In this document: positions 9,127-16,231 of the stretch, in pieces | How positions within the stretch are numbered: position 1 is the first letter of the stretch | Layout of the letters: the number at the start of each line of letters is the position of its first letter | Origin: Clostridium sp. AF15-31 | GTDB lineage: Bacteria > Bacillota > Clostridia > Lachnospirales > Lachnospiraceae | Length of the DNA stretch: 64,000 bases | Assembly (NCBI RefSeq): GCF_003461625.1 | Contig: NZ_QTXL01000004.1 | Location: 263,813 to 327,812 of the forward strand | Reading direction: 5' to 3' | Made by a program: the position numbers and the translations under genes | Notes under the pieces: generated by a model | The model's input: only the letters and a program-made list of their open reading frames with translations | Told to the model about the DNA's origin: nothing | The model's database searches: none

Positions 9127-10932
9127 ATGGGAGCAATTCAGTTTATCCATATCAGTGATGTGAATATCGGACGAAAAGCAGACAAATTACTGTTCGGACA
9201 GACCTGTGAAAAGGACGGGATAACGACCTTGAAACAGGTTGTTTCTGATGCAGGAAAATTACAGGCTGATTTTGTATTTATCACAGGGGATCTCTTTGAC
9301 CATCCGGCAACAGAAGAAGATCTTGCGTGGATTGATGAGATATTTCTGCCGCTTGATAAGACGGCGGTCATTTATTGTCAGGGAGATCATGATTACATGA
9401 AATCAGATAGTGCACTTACGGGCTATTCTTTCCGGTCAAATATTTATGTGGCAGGCTGCAGCGAGTATCGGAATCCGGTTCCGGCAGGCTCTGCAATATA
9501 TGGAGTAAAGCATGAAAATGCAACTGCCATGATCGATGTTATCCGGTTTCCAAAAAAAAATGCGGTACTTTATTGTGCCGGCTATTATAGTGCCGGAGCG
9601 CAGATGGCAGTTTTAGATGAACTGACACCGGCGGATGATGAGATGACAAATATTCTGCTGGCTCATGCCGGAAATCATGGCGCGATACCGATCGATTATC
9701 CGACAATCCGGAAAGCAGGATTTGATTATATCGGATTAGGACATGAAGCTTCCTATAAAAATATGTACAATGGCAGGATTTGTTATCCGGGTGTATTGGA
9801 ACCGGACAATAACAGGGAGACCGGACCGCATGGCTATGTGCAGGGAAAGTTATCAGATGGCGTGGTATCGGTACGGCTTGTGCCTGCATCACAAAAAGAA
9901 TATAAGACGATCCGCTATCCGGTCAGTAATTATATGTCAGATGAAGAACTGGCAGATGAATTGCATCGTATTATTGCAAGAGAGGGAGAAAAAAATATTT
10001 ATTCGATCTATCTGGTACGACCGGAAAAATGTGAGAAGTCCTTTCATTTGCAGGAAGCACTGGCCACTTACCGGATTGCCGCGCTGATCGGAGAAGTGTA
10101 TCAGCGTGAGGATTATGATGAATACAGAAAAGCAAACCGAGGAAATGCATTTGGACGATTGCTTGATAAACTGGATGCCGACTCTCCGATCCGGGAGGAT
10201 GGGGCGAAGTTGGCAGTTGACCTCGTTATAGAACGATCAAAGATATACACCAGAAGCAACCGGAAAATGAATGACCGGCTTTATGAGGAAACGATCCGGG
10301 TAGTGCTTGAGAATCTGAAACAGGATATGGATAAACTCCGTACCTCAAAGGATATTCAGGCATATGAACAGGCAAAGGAACGGCTGGCAGAAAGTCCGGA
10401 TGTACTGGAACGCTTAAATGAAGCATGGGCAATGGAACGGAAGAACAAACTGGAGCTTCTGACTGCCCGGAACAATCAGGCGCAGATCGTACCAAGACAC
10501 AGAAGCAAATGGATACGAACCGGTATCCGTGCCGCCATTGTTCCATTTGTCATATTCTGTATCATGGCATTGTTCCTGATGCCACGGGCGTACATTCAAA
10601 TGTCAGAGCGTATGAATGGTACAGATGTGGTTCGTTTTCTGGTTACATCAATACTTGCGATCGTGCTCTGCTTTGTGATCGGTTACGTATTTGCGCGACT
10701 GATCGATCAGAATAAGGCAGACGGAATACGAAAAGAACGCGCAGATGCAGAACGGCTTGAACGCGAGCTGGCTGCAAAAGGCGAGCAGCTTCACGAAGTC
10801 AGAACCGGATATCAGTTACAGGACACGAAGCGGCGAGAAATCCAGTCGGATGTGAATGCCAGAGAAGATCTTGTAGCGCAGACGATCTACAAGCTTCAGG
10901 TGATGGAAGAAGCGATGCGGATGTTAGAATAA
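9127..10932 (+). CDS. SbcD/Mre11-like metallophosphoesterase fused to membrane and coiled-coil segments
   Basis: A 601-residue protein. Residues 1-260 resemble the SbcD/YhaO calcineurin-like nuclease fold: HISDVNIGR, FITGDLFDH, GDHDY, LLAHAGNHG and YIGLGHEA. Several metal ligands are altered compared with the family (DxH is SDVN, GNHD is GDHD, GHxH is GHEA), so catalysis is doubtful. Residues about 330-460 are helical, then two membrane helices (468-486, 503-523) and a charged coiled coil to the end (528-601). A membrane anchor and C-terminal coiled coil are not usual for SbcD, and no SbcC partner is adjacent. GGGAG precedes the ATG. Role unknown; a scaffold or membrane-linked nuclease is possible. 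Confidence 0.7.
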   Translation: MGAIQFIHISDVNIGRKADKLLFGQTCEKDGITTLKQVVSDAGKLQADFVFITGDLFDHPATEEDLAWIDEIFLPLDKTAVIYCQGDHDYMKSDSALTGYSFRSNIYVAGCSEYRNPVPAGSAIYGVKHENATAMIDVIRFPKKNAVLYCAGYYSAGAQMAVLDELTPADDEMTNILLAHAGNHGAIPIDYPTIRKAGFDYIGLGHEASYKNMYNGRICYPGVLEPDNNRETGPHGYVQGKLSDGVVSVRLVPASQKEYKTIRYPVSNYMSDEELADELHRIIAREGEKNIYSIYLVRPEKCEKSFHLQEALATYRIAALIGEVYQREDYDEYRKANRGNAFGRLLDKLDADSPIREDGAKLAVDLVIERSKIYTRSNRKMNDRLYEETIRVVLENLKQDMDKLRTSKDIQAYEQAKERLAESPDVLERLNEAWAMERKNKLELLTARNNQAQIVPRHRSKWIRTGIRAAIVPFVIFCIMALFLMPRAYIQMSERMNGTDVVRFLVTSILAIVLCFVIGYVFARLIDQNKADGIRKERADAERLERELAAKGEQLHEVRTGYQLQDTKRREIQSDVNAREDLVAQTIYKLQVMEEAMRMLE

Positions 10933-10963
10933 AAAGAAAAAGGGCACTTGAAAAACAGGTACC

Positions 10964-11488
10964 CTAGGATATTAACATATTTGCCAGCAGGATACTTACG
11001 ACGATCCCTGCACCGAGAGACAACAGGGCGCAGGGGATGATATATCGGGATTTGCGGACTTTGGCAGCCATCAGATATACAGACATCGTATAGAATAAAG
11101 ATTCCGTACAGCTAAGGATAATGGCAGCGGTGAGCCCTTCTCTGGAATCAGGTCCATAGTCGTTAAAGATATTTAGCATCAGACTGGTGGCAGACCCGGA
11201 GGAGAACAGCTTCGTTATAATGACGGGGATCACACAATCCGGGGTATGTATGAGAGAAGCAATCGGCTTCAGAGCGGTTGTGATCAGGCCAAGGGCACCG
11301 GAATCATTCAGGATTCGCACAGCCACAAATAGGCCGATCAATGTTGGAACTAATTCGACTACGATCTTCATTCCGTCAAATGCTCCGTCAATAAAATCTT
11401 CATAGACATTCGTCTTTTTAATACAGCCGTATAACACAACAGCAAATATGACCATCGGGATGATACTGTTTGAGATTGTTGTCAGCAT
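10964..11488 (-). CDS. spmB: Spore maturation protein B
   Basis: SpmB works with SpmA in endospore formation; in Bacillus the pair is needed for full core dehydration and heat resistance. The 174-residue membrane protein shows the nucleoside-recognition (Gate) domain pattern: VELVPTLIGLFVAVRILNDS, then VIPVIITKLFSSGSATSLML with the polar SGSATS segment, and LSCTESLFYTMSVYL. ATGGAGG lies just before the ATG. It is the downstream partner of spmA, separated by an unusually long 294-bp gap filled by hairpin element E. Confidence 0.93.
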   Translation of the reverse strand: MLTTISNSIIPMVIFAVVLYGCIKKTNVYEDFIDGAFDGMKIVVELVPTLIGLFVAVRILNDSGALGLITTALKPIASLIHTPDCVIPVIITKLFSSGSATSLMLNIFNDYGPDSREGLTAAIILSCTESLFYTMSVYLMAAKVRKSRYIIPCALLSLGAGIVVSILLANMLIS

Positions 11489-11504
11489 GATAAGCCTCCA
11501 TTAA

Positions 11505-11720
11505 GATTCTGTGTATGTTTATTTCGTTTTGGCAGGTTATTTAGCAGACATGTCGATTTTGAAAGTCAACTGCGCTGTCTATTATGAGTTTTCTACGCGA
11601 ACTCGCCTGTAAACAGGCTCAAACATGCTTCGAAAACTCAAACGATGCTCGTTGACTTTTCCAAAATCAGACATACGTCTGCGATAAATAACCTGCCAAA
11701 CCGAAATATATACACAGATA
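11505..11720. repeat. Long imperfect hairpin element E, inside the spmA-spmB gap
   Basis: About 216 bp. The left arm (ATTCTGTGTATG, TTTCG, TTTGGCAGGTTATTTA, CAGACATGTC) pairs with the right arm (GACATACGTCTG, TAAATAACCTGCCAAA, CGAAA, ACACAGA). The inner stem starts AAAGTCAAC and the tip is GAACTCGCCTGTAAACAGGC (11599-11618) followed by TCAAACA, which resembles the tip of elements B and G read in reverse. Unlike A-D it sits between two genes transcribed in the same direction, so it would be inside the spmAB transcript. Confidence 0.8.
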
Positions 11721-11729
11721 TATTCTGTA

Positions 11730-11782
11730 TTATGAAAGTCAACTGCGCTGCTTATTAAAGATTTCTAAGTGAACTCGCCGCT
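11730..11782. repeat. Partial second copy of the element E inner arm
   Basis: GAAAGTCAACTGCGCTG, then TTATTA, TTTCTA and GTGAACTCGCC repeat the left inner half of element E (11555-11607) with a few changes. The matching right half is missing. It abuts the spmA stop codon. This looks like a truncated duplicate of the same kind of element. Confidence 0.65.
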
Positions 11783-12361
11783 TCATTTTCCTCGTTTGTT
11801 AATAATGACAGCCAGCAGAACGGCGACGGCGGTGGAGCAGACGGTTGCGATGATGCCGGGCAGGATAATGGCGGTAGGATGTTCAGAACCATAGGTTGCA
11901 CGATAGGCAATGATATTTACCGGGATCAGTTGCAGCGAAGAAATATTCAGGATCAGGAAGACGCACATTTCTCGACTGGCAGATTTGCTTCCATTGTTGT
12001 CCTTAGCCAGTTCCTGCATCGCCTTTAGTGCCGGCGGTGTTGCAGCCCACCCAAGCCCTACAATATTTGCAATGATGTTCGTACACATATATTCATATGC
12101 CGGATGCTCCGGGGAAAGTCTTGGAAATAAGAATCTCATGACAGGGGACATTTTCGATGACCATTTCTTCATCAGACCGGTGCGTTCTGCAATCTTCATA
12201 ATTCCACACCACATCGTAACAATTCCAAGCATGGTGATACAGAGCGAAACGGCGTCACTCCCGGCATCAATGATACCTGCATTCACATCTTCCATATGCC
12301 CGGTCAGAAGTGCGGTAATAATACCGACTAAGATCATGGCAGCCCAGATCAGATTAATCAT
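11783..12361 (-). CDS. spmA: Spore maturation protein A
   Basis: SpmA is the partner of SpmB in spore core dehydration. The 192-residue protein has several hydrophobic segments and the family stretches WCGIMKIAERTGLMKKWS, LSPEHPAYEYMCTNIIANI, GWAATPPALKAMQELAKDN and LILNISSLQLIPVNIIAYR. The ATG at 12361 follows GGGGC, a weak ribosome site. It is the first gene of the spmAB pair on the minus strand and should be expressed during sporulation; I do not see a clear sigma-factor site that I would defend. Confidence 0.93.
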   Translation of the reverse strand: MINLIWAAMILVGIITALLTGHMEDVNAGIIDAGSDAVSLCITMLGIVTMWCGIMKIAERTGLMKKWSSKMSPVMRFLFPRLSPEHPAYEYMCTNIIANIVGLGWAATPPALKAMQELAKDNNGSKSASREMCVFLILNISSLQLIPVNIIAYRATYGSEHPTAIILPGIIATVCSTAVAVLLAVIINKRGK

Positions 12362-12556
12362 AGAAGCCCCTTTGATTTTGCTTTTACATAATGAATATAT
12401 GCGGGAATATGGGGGAAGTATGCTATAGTATTATTGATTTTTAAATCCATACAATGTGAATTTTATATATTCTATATTGCAATAATATCAGAATAACGAT
12501 AAAATAATGATAATATATTAATGACAAGAAGCATGAAATAAAAAGGAGTGATAAAA

Positions 12557-12817
12557 ATGATACAGATTAGACCGGTTTCAGATCTTAGAAATAAGTTCCC
12601 TGAAATTGAAACAATTGTGAATAGTGGAAAGCCTGTATATTTAACGAAAAATGGATATGGGGCGATGGTTGTTTTAAGTATGGAAGAGTATGCGAATCTT
12701 ACAGAGAATGTTGAAATGAAACTTGATGAAGCTGACAGACAGGCAAAAGCGACAGATAAAAGACTTTCACATGAAGAAGTATTTAGCAAAGCAAGGAGTG
12801 TGATGGATGCAAGATAG
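12557..12817 (+). CDS. Phd/YefM-type antitoxin
   Basis: An 86-residue protein beginning IQIRPVSDLRNKFPEI, followed by GKPVYLTKNGYGAMVVLSME, the typical Phd/YefM N-terminal fold that binds DNA and dimerises. The charged C-terminal half (LDEADRQAKATDKRLSHEEV) is the region that usually neutralises the toxin. AAGGAG lies 8 nt before the ATG at 12557, favoured over the GTG three codons upstream. The downstream gene overlaps by 11 bp and encodes a RelE/ParE-like toxin. Such antitoxins normally repress their own operon; an operator is not evident to me. Confidence 0.88.
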   Translation: MIQIRPVSDLRNKFPEIETIVNSGKPVYLTKNGYGAMVVLSMEEYANLTENVEMKLDEADRQAKATDKRLSHEEVFSKARSVMDAR

Positions 12818-13124
12818 AATCTACAAGCTAAGATATTTGCCACTTTTTGAACAGGATTTGCTTGATACAGTGAATTATATTTCGAAGGTTTTAAAAAATG
12901 AAGAAGCGGCAATACGACTGATAAATGATGTTGAAACAGCAATATTAGCCAGATTAAACAATCCGGTAGCGTTTGAACCATATCATTCCAGAAAAAAACG
13001 TGAATATCCATATTACCGGATCTATGTAAGAAATTATGTGATTTATTATGTGGTAATTGATGATGTTATGGAAGTACGACGGTTATTGTATGGTGCAAGA
13101 AATATAGAAAATTTGTTAAATTAA
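12807..13124 (+). CDS. RelE/ParE-superfamily toxin
   Basis: A 105-residue basic protein: YKLRYLPLFEQDLLDTVNYI, then AAIRLINDVETAILARLNN, the aromatic and basic patch KKREYPYYRIYVRNYVIYYV and the ending DVMEVRRLLYGARNIENLL. This matches RelE/ParE toxins, which either cleave mRNA on the ribosome or poison gyrase; the sequence alone does not settle which. It overlaps the antitoxin gene by 11 bp, the usual arrangement for translational coupling. A perfect 24-bp hairpin terminator follows directly. Confidence 0.88.
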   Translation: MQDRIYKLRYLPLFEQDLLDTVNYISKVLKNEEAAIRLINDVETAILARLNNPVAFEPYHSRKKREYPYYRIYVRNYVIYYVVIDDVMEVRRLLYGARNIENLLN

Positions 13125-13179
13125 TACATATAAAAAGAGCAGTAAAATTATCAGATTTACTGCTCTTTTTATATGTATT
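13123..13179. terminator. Bidirectional terminator after the toxin gene
   Basis: A perfect 24-bp stem: AATACATATAAAAAGAGCAG plus TAAA on the left and its exact complement on the right, around a 9-nt loop (ATTATCAGA). The A-run on the left and T-run on the right let it work on either strand. It touches the toxin stop codon. Confidence 0.85.
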
Positions 13180-13272
13180 CGTCTCAATCATCCTGTAATA
13201 TGTCACATTTTTACATTTTCCCCATAAAGTATAGAGAGATGAATAATATGTAAATTCAGGAGGTATATTCAT

Positions 13273-13596
13273 TTGGAACAGTATAGAAACTGCAACAGAA
13301 ATGGCGGCAGATATCCTGCTCAGCCAAATCTCATGATGCAATATGCAAATAACCGCAATGCCTCTTCCTGCAATGGAAACCGTCAGGGCACAGGCGGCTG
13401 TCCTTCCAGACAGGATCATTGCGAAACAACAAGAAAGGATGTAGAGACCTGTGGCAGATTCAGTCCGCATCCGGTTGGTATGGCGTATGTGCCAAGTCAG
13501 GAATTTGGGGAACTCTATGATGCGAAAAAGGGTCTGTGCGAAGGAACCATGTTCCCGGATCTGAATCTGATCTTTTGTGGTGTAAGGGGGAAATAG
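13273..13596 (+). CDS. cotJA: Spore coat protein CotJA-like, TTG start
   Basis: A 107-residue protein. The C-terminal half carries the CotJA signature PVGMAYVPSQEFGELYDA followed by GLCEGTMFPDLNLIF. The N-terminal half is rich in Asn, Gly, Arg and Cys and longer than the Bacillus protein, as is common in Clostridia. The TTG at 13273 is chosen because AGGAGG stands 9 nt upstream and no ATG is suitably placed. It heads the cotJABC cluster, whose products are early inner-coat proteins made in the mother cell. Confidence 0.9.
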   Translation: MEQYRNCNRNGGRYPAQPNLMMQYANNRNASSCNGNRQGTGGCPSRQDHCETTRKDVETCGRFSPHPVGMAYVPSQEFGELYDAKKGLCEGTMFPDLNLIFCGVRGK

Positions 13597-13599
13597 GCA

Positions 13600-13863
13600 A
13601 TGAATAATATGAACAAACAGCAGCTCTTTGCCTTTATAACAGAAGTGTCCTTCGCGTTGGATGACATTTCCCTGTATCTGGACACTCACCCGGAATGTCC
13701 AAAGGCACTGGCAGCATACAGCAATTATAAAGCAATGCGGCAGCAGGCAGTCCGCGAATACACGACCGCCTATGGTCCATTGAACCGATATCAGGTAAAT
13801 GATGACAATTATTTTGACTGGGTTGACAAACCTTGGCCATGGGAAAGGGAGTGTGGTTGTTAA
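13600..13863 (+). CDS. cotJB: Spore coat protein CotJB
   Basis: An 87-residue protein with the CotJB pattern: ITEVSFALDDISLYLDTHPE, then ALAAYSNYKAMRQQAVREYT and the terminal FDWVDKPWPWE. It begins 3 bp after cotJA and its stop codon is immediately followed by the cotJC start, so the three are clearly one operon. Its biochemical role within the coat is not known. Confidence 0.95.
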   Translation: MNNMNKQQLFAFITEVSFALDDISLYLDTHPECPKALAAYSNYKAMRQQAVREYTTAYGPLNRYQVNDDNYFDWVDKPWPWERECGC

Positions 13864-14493
13864 ATGTGGATCTATGAAAAAAGATTACAGTTTCCGGTAA
13901 ATATCAAAGAGACAAATGCACAGCTTGCGCAGGCAATAATCTCACAATACGGCGGACCGGATGGTGAAATGGGTGCATCTATGCGATACCTGTCCCAGCG
14001 TTATGCAATGCCGGACAATAAGGTGAAAGCGATTCTTACCGATATCGGTACAGAGGAGCTGGGACATCTGGAGATCGTTGCCACGATCATTTACCAGCTT
14101 ACCTGCCGGTTATCGATCGAGGAGATTAAGGCATCGGGATTTGACAAATATTATATCGATCACACCTTAGGAATCTGGCCGCAGGCAGCAGGCGGCATTC
14201 CATTTAACGCCTGCGAATTCCAGAGTAAGGGTGATCCGATCACGGATCTTTTCGAAGATATGGCAGCAGAGCAGAAAGCACGGTCGACTTATGACAATAT
14301 CCTGCGTCTCTGCAAGGACTATCCGGATGTATATGAGCCGATCAAATTCCTTCGCGAACGTGAGGTCGCACATTTCCAGCGCTTCGGTGAAAGCCTTGGC
14401 ATTGTCCGCGACAAGATGGATACAAAGAACTTCTATGCATTTAACTCAGCATTTGACACAAGTGCTCCATGCGTGGAGAAATGTGGGAAGTAA
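13864..14493 (+). CDS. cotJC: Spore coat protein CotJC, manganese-catalase family
   Basis: A 209-residue ferritin-like four-helix protein of the Mn-catalase family. It shows GGPDGEMGASMRYLSQRYAM, the metal-ligand helices TDIGTEELGHLEIVATIIY (Glu and His ligands) and DMAAEQKARSTYDNIL, and REREVAHFQRFGES. CotJC has catalase-like ligands and may protect the spore from peroxide. The ATG follows the cotJB stop without any gap. A terminator lies about 50 bp downstream. Confidence 0.95.
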   Translation: MWIYEKRLQFPVNIKETNAQLAQAIISQYGGPDGEMGASMRYLSQRYAMPDNKVKAILTDIGTEELGHLEIVATIIYQLTCRLSIEEIKASGFDKYYIDHTLGIWPQAAGGIPFNACEFQSKGDPITDLFEDMAAEQKARSTYDNILRLCKDYPDVYEPIKFLREREVAHFQRFGESLGIVRDKMDTKNFYAFNSAFDTSAPCVEKCGK

Positions 14494-14543
14494 GAGATAG
14501 TCGCTACCGATTGTTTATTATTATATAGTAGTGACAGAAGCAG

Positions 14544-14594
14544 AAAAATCAGGCAGCAATCCTGAATCGGGGATATCAAGCTGCCTGATTTTTT
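14544..14594 (+). terminator. Rho-independent terminator after cotJC
   Basis: AAAAATCAGGCAGC pairs with GCTGCCTGATTTTT around an internal loop that contains a smaller stem-like stretch (ATCCTGAATCGGGGAT). A T-run ends the structure. Confidence 0.85.
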
Positions 14595-14614
14595 CACAAT
14601 GTATATTATTGAGA

Positions 14615-14660
14615 ATAATTCTTGAAAAGAATTATAAATTTATTCAGTTTGTGGTATAAT
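14615..14660 (+). promoter_or_regulatory. Promoter with overlapping palindromic operator
   Basis: ATAATTCTT-GAA-AAGAATTAT (14615-14635) is a perfect 9-3-9 palindrome. It overlaps the presumed -35 region (TTATAA, 14632-14637). An extended -10, TGGTATAAT, ends at 14660. The AT-rich palindrome is reminiscent of Fur/PerR-family boxes, though it is not an exact match to the PerR consensus. Inference: a repressor, possibly redox- or metal-responsive, controls the flavin/rubredoxin gene. Confidence 0.6.
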
Positions 14661-14729
14661 GAGTATAAAATTATTTGTTTGCAAGGATGAAAAAACAAAT
14701 CGTATTTTGTAAAAGGGAGGTACAAGCAT

Positions 14730-15350
14730 ATGGACAAAAAAGCAATCTATAATTTATCCTATGGTGTATTCATGTTATCCACCAGATCGGGGGAGAAGGT
14801 AAACGGCTGTATCACAAATACATGTATGCAGGTGGCAGGCAATCCGGTTCGGGTTGCAATATCTGTATTAAACACGAATTATACATGCGACCTGTTGAAA
14901 GAGAGCGGGATATTCGCTTTGAGTATTCTGGATCAGACCTGCTCATTTGCCACGATAAAACATTTCGGGTTCCAGTCCGGCAGGGATGTGGACAAATTCG
15001 CAGAGCTGCAGATGCCGAAGGACTGCAACGACATTCCGTATATGGGCTGGAATGCCTGTGCCGTGATCAGCGGAAAAGTGGTAGAACAGCATGACCTCGG
15101 CACACATACATTATTTATCGCAGAAGTCGTAGATGCCAAGCTGATCAATGAAAATGCACCACTGACTTATGCGGATTATCAGACAAAGGTAAAACCAAAA
15201 GCAGAACCGAAAGCCCAGGACAAGAAGATCGTAGGCTGGCGCTGCCGTATCTGTAATTATGTATATGAAGGAAGCGAGCTGCCGGCAGATTTCACCTGCC
15301 CGATATGTGGACATGGGGTAGAGGATTTTGAGCCGGTGTATGAGGCGTAA
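14730..15350 (+). CDS. Flavin reductase-like protein with C-terminal rubredoxin domain
   Basis: A 206-residue fusion. Residues 1-150 match the FMN-binding split-barrel flavin reductase (flavoredoxin) fold: NGCITNTCMQVAGNPVRVAI, then KESGIFALSILDQ and FGFQSGRDVDKF. Residues 165-206 are a rubredoxin: GWRCRICNYVYEG and DFTCPICGHGVEDFEPV supply the four iron-binding cysteines. Such fusions pass electrons to oxygen- or peroxide-reducing partners in anaerobes; the partner here is unknown. GGGAGG precedes the ATG. The PNPOx-like gene follows 35 bp later in the same direction. Confidence 0.9.
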   Translation: MDKKAIYNLSYGVFMLSTRSGEKVNGCITNTCMQVAGNPVRVAISVLNTNYTCDLLKESGIFALSILDQTCSFATIKHFGFQSGRDVDKFAELQMPKDCNDIPYMGWNACAVISGKVVEQHDLGTHTLFIAEVVDAKLINENAPLTYADYQTKVKPKAEPKAQDKKIVGWRCRICNYVYEGSELPADFTCPICGHGVEDFEPVYEA

Positions 15351-15385
15351 GCTATTAAAAAGCTTATAAACAGGAGGACAATGCT

Positions 15386-15778
15386 ATGGAACGAGTAGCA
15401 AAATTTTTAAAGGACGCAGAAACTTATTATTTAGCAACTGTAGAGGGTGACCAGCCAAGAGTCAGACCATTTGGAACTGCCCATATTTTTGAAGGCAAGT
15501 TATACATACAGACAGGCAAAGTAAAAGATGTATCAAAGCAGATCCATGCAAATCCGAAGGTTGAGATTTGCGCTTTTATGAATGGAGAATGGCTTCGTGT
15601 AGCAGGAGAACTGGTGGAAGATGACCGCAGAGAAGCAAGACAGTCTATGTTAGATGCATACCCTTCATTACAGAAGATGTATTCCGCAGATGATGGTAAT
15701 ACTGAGGTATTTTATTTTAAGAATGCCACAGCAACATTTTCATCATTTACACATGAGCCGGAAGTTGTGAAGTTTTAA
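15386..15778 (+). CDS. Pyridoxamine 5'-phosphate oxidase-like FMN-binding protein
   Basis: A 130-residue single-domain split beta-barrel: FLKDAETYYLATVEGDQPRV, then RPFGTAHIFEGKLYIQTG, and NPKVEICAFMNGEWLRVAGE. This pattern is common among clostridial PNPOx-like proteins, many of which bind FMN or F420 and reduce small molecules; their substrates are mostly unknown. It lacks enough of PdxH to be called a pyridoxine oxidase. AGGAGG is just upstream. It probably shares a transcript with the flavin/rubredoxin gene and ends before a strong terminator. Confidence 0.8.
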   Translation: MERVAKFLKDAETYYLATVEGDQPRVRPFGTAHIFEGKLYIQTGKVKDVSKQIHANPKVEICAFMNGEWLRVAGELVEDDRREARQSMLDAYPSLQKMYSADDGNTEVFYFKNATATFSSFTHEPEVVKF

Positions 15779-15796
15779 ATGTATTACATGGTTTGA

Positions 15797-15830
15797 CAAA
15801 CGCCCTCGCTTGTATAAGCGGGGGCGTTTG
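15797..15830. terminator. Bidirectional terminator before the CRISPR-Cas locus
   Basis: CAAACGCCCTCGCTT pairs with AAGCGGGGGCGTTTG with one G-T wobble around a 4-nt loop. There is no long T-run, but the stem is very stable. It separates the redox genes from the CRISPR-Cas region. Confidence 0.7.
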
Positions 15831-15891
15831 CATTAGGTTATTGGTATTTGAAAGTGTATTTTCTAAAATTTGACAAAATATGCGTATATTA

Positions 15892-15920
15892 TTGCACATT
15901 ATGACAAATAAAGGTATAAT
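15892..15920 (+). promoter_or_regulatory. Strong plus-strand promoter 0.4 kb upstream of cas6
   Basis: TTGCAC (15892-15897), exactly 17 nt, then TATAAT (15915-15920). A transcript would begin near 15927 with a purine-rich AAAAGGGGGCGGG that resembles a ribosome site but has no obvious start codon after it. Up to 16070 I see no supportable protein gene. The promoter could make a long cas leader or a separate small RNA. Confidence 0.6.
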
Positions 15921-16079
15921 ATTTCCATAATAAAAGGGGGCGGGTCTGAGATAGAGGCTTTTTAGTTTTCTATTTTCTCTAATAAGAAATCCCTATAATT
16001 ATGAAGTGAAATTGATATGATGGACGATTTTTTGTACATGGTATAGATTAGTATATTCATATTAATGATTGATTGTAAT

Positions 16080-16172
16080 AAAAAATACATTGTGGAATAT
16101 AAGGCACGTTCCAATATGTGGCTATTACTAAATATCTTAATAATAAATTAGTATTTACATTCCACAATGTAT
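16080..16172 (-). ncRNA. Candidate CreR/CreA-like crRNA-resembling guide RNA
   Basis: Read on the minus strand, the RNA would start near 16171 with ATACATTGTGGAATGTAAAT, which matches 18 of the last 20 bases of the CRISPR repeat, including seven of the eight bases of the usual 5' handle. The pseudo-spacer starts right after it (ACTAATTTATTATTAAGATA, 16152 down to 16133). The 3' part ATTCCACAATGTAT is a perfect 14-nt complement of the repeat relic and is followed by TTTTTT, giving a terminator-like end at 16080. The pseudo-spacer matches a site ending next to the cas promoter -35 box with mismatches only at positions 6, 12 and 18. Known CreA/CreR RNAs guide Cascade to repress promoters in this way. 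Expression and processing are inferred. Confidence 0.7.
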
Positions 16173-16177
16173 TTAAA

Positions 16178-16206
16178 ATTATATATGGAATGATAGAAAA
16201 TTACAA
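16178..16206 (-). promoter_or_regulatory. Minus-strand promoter of the guide RNA candidate
   Basis: On the minus strand TTGTAA (16206-16201), exactly 17 nt, then a perfect TATAAT (16183-16178). The expected start point, about seven bases on, coincides with the first matched base of the repeat relic. Confidence 0.65.
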
Positions 16207-16231
16207 CAGGATGATTTTTATAAAAACAATA

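Noticed and set aside
16028..16049. A second plus-strand repeat-like sequence (GTACATGGTATAGATT) upstream of the guide RNA
   Set aside because: Only eight bases in a row match the repeat; this is weak in AT-rich DNA.
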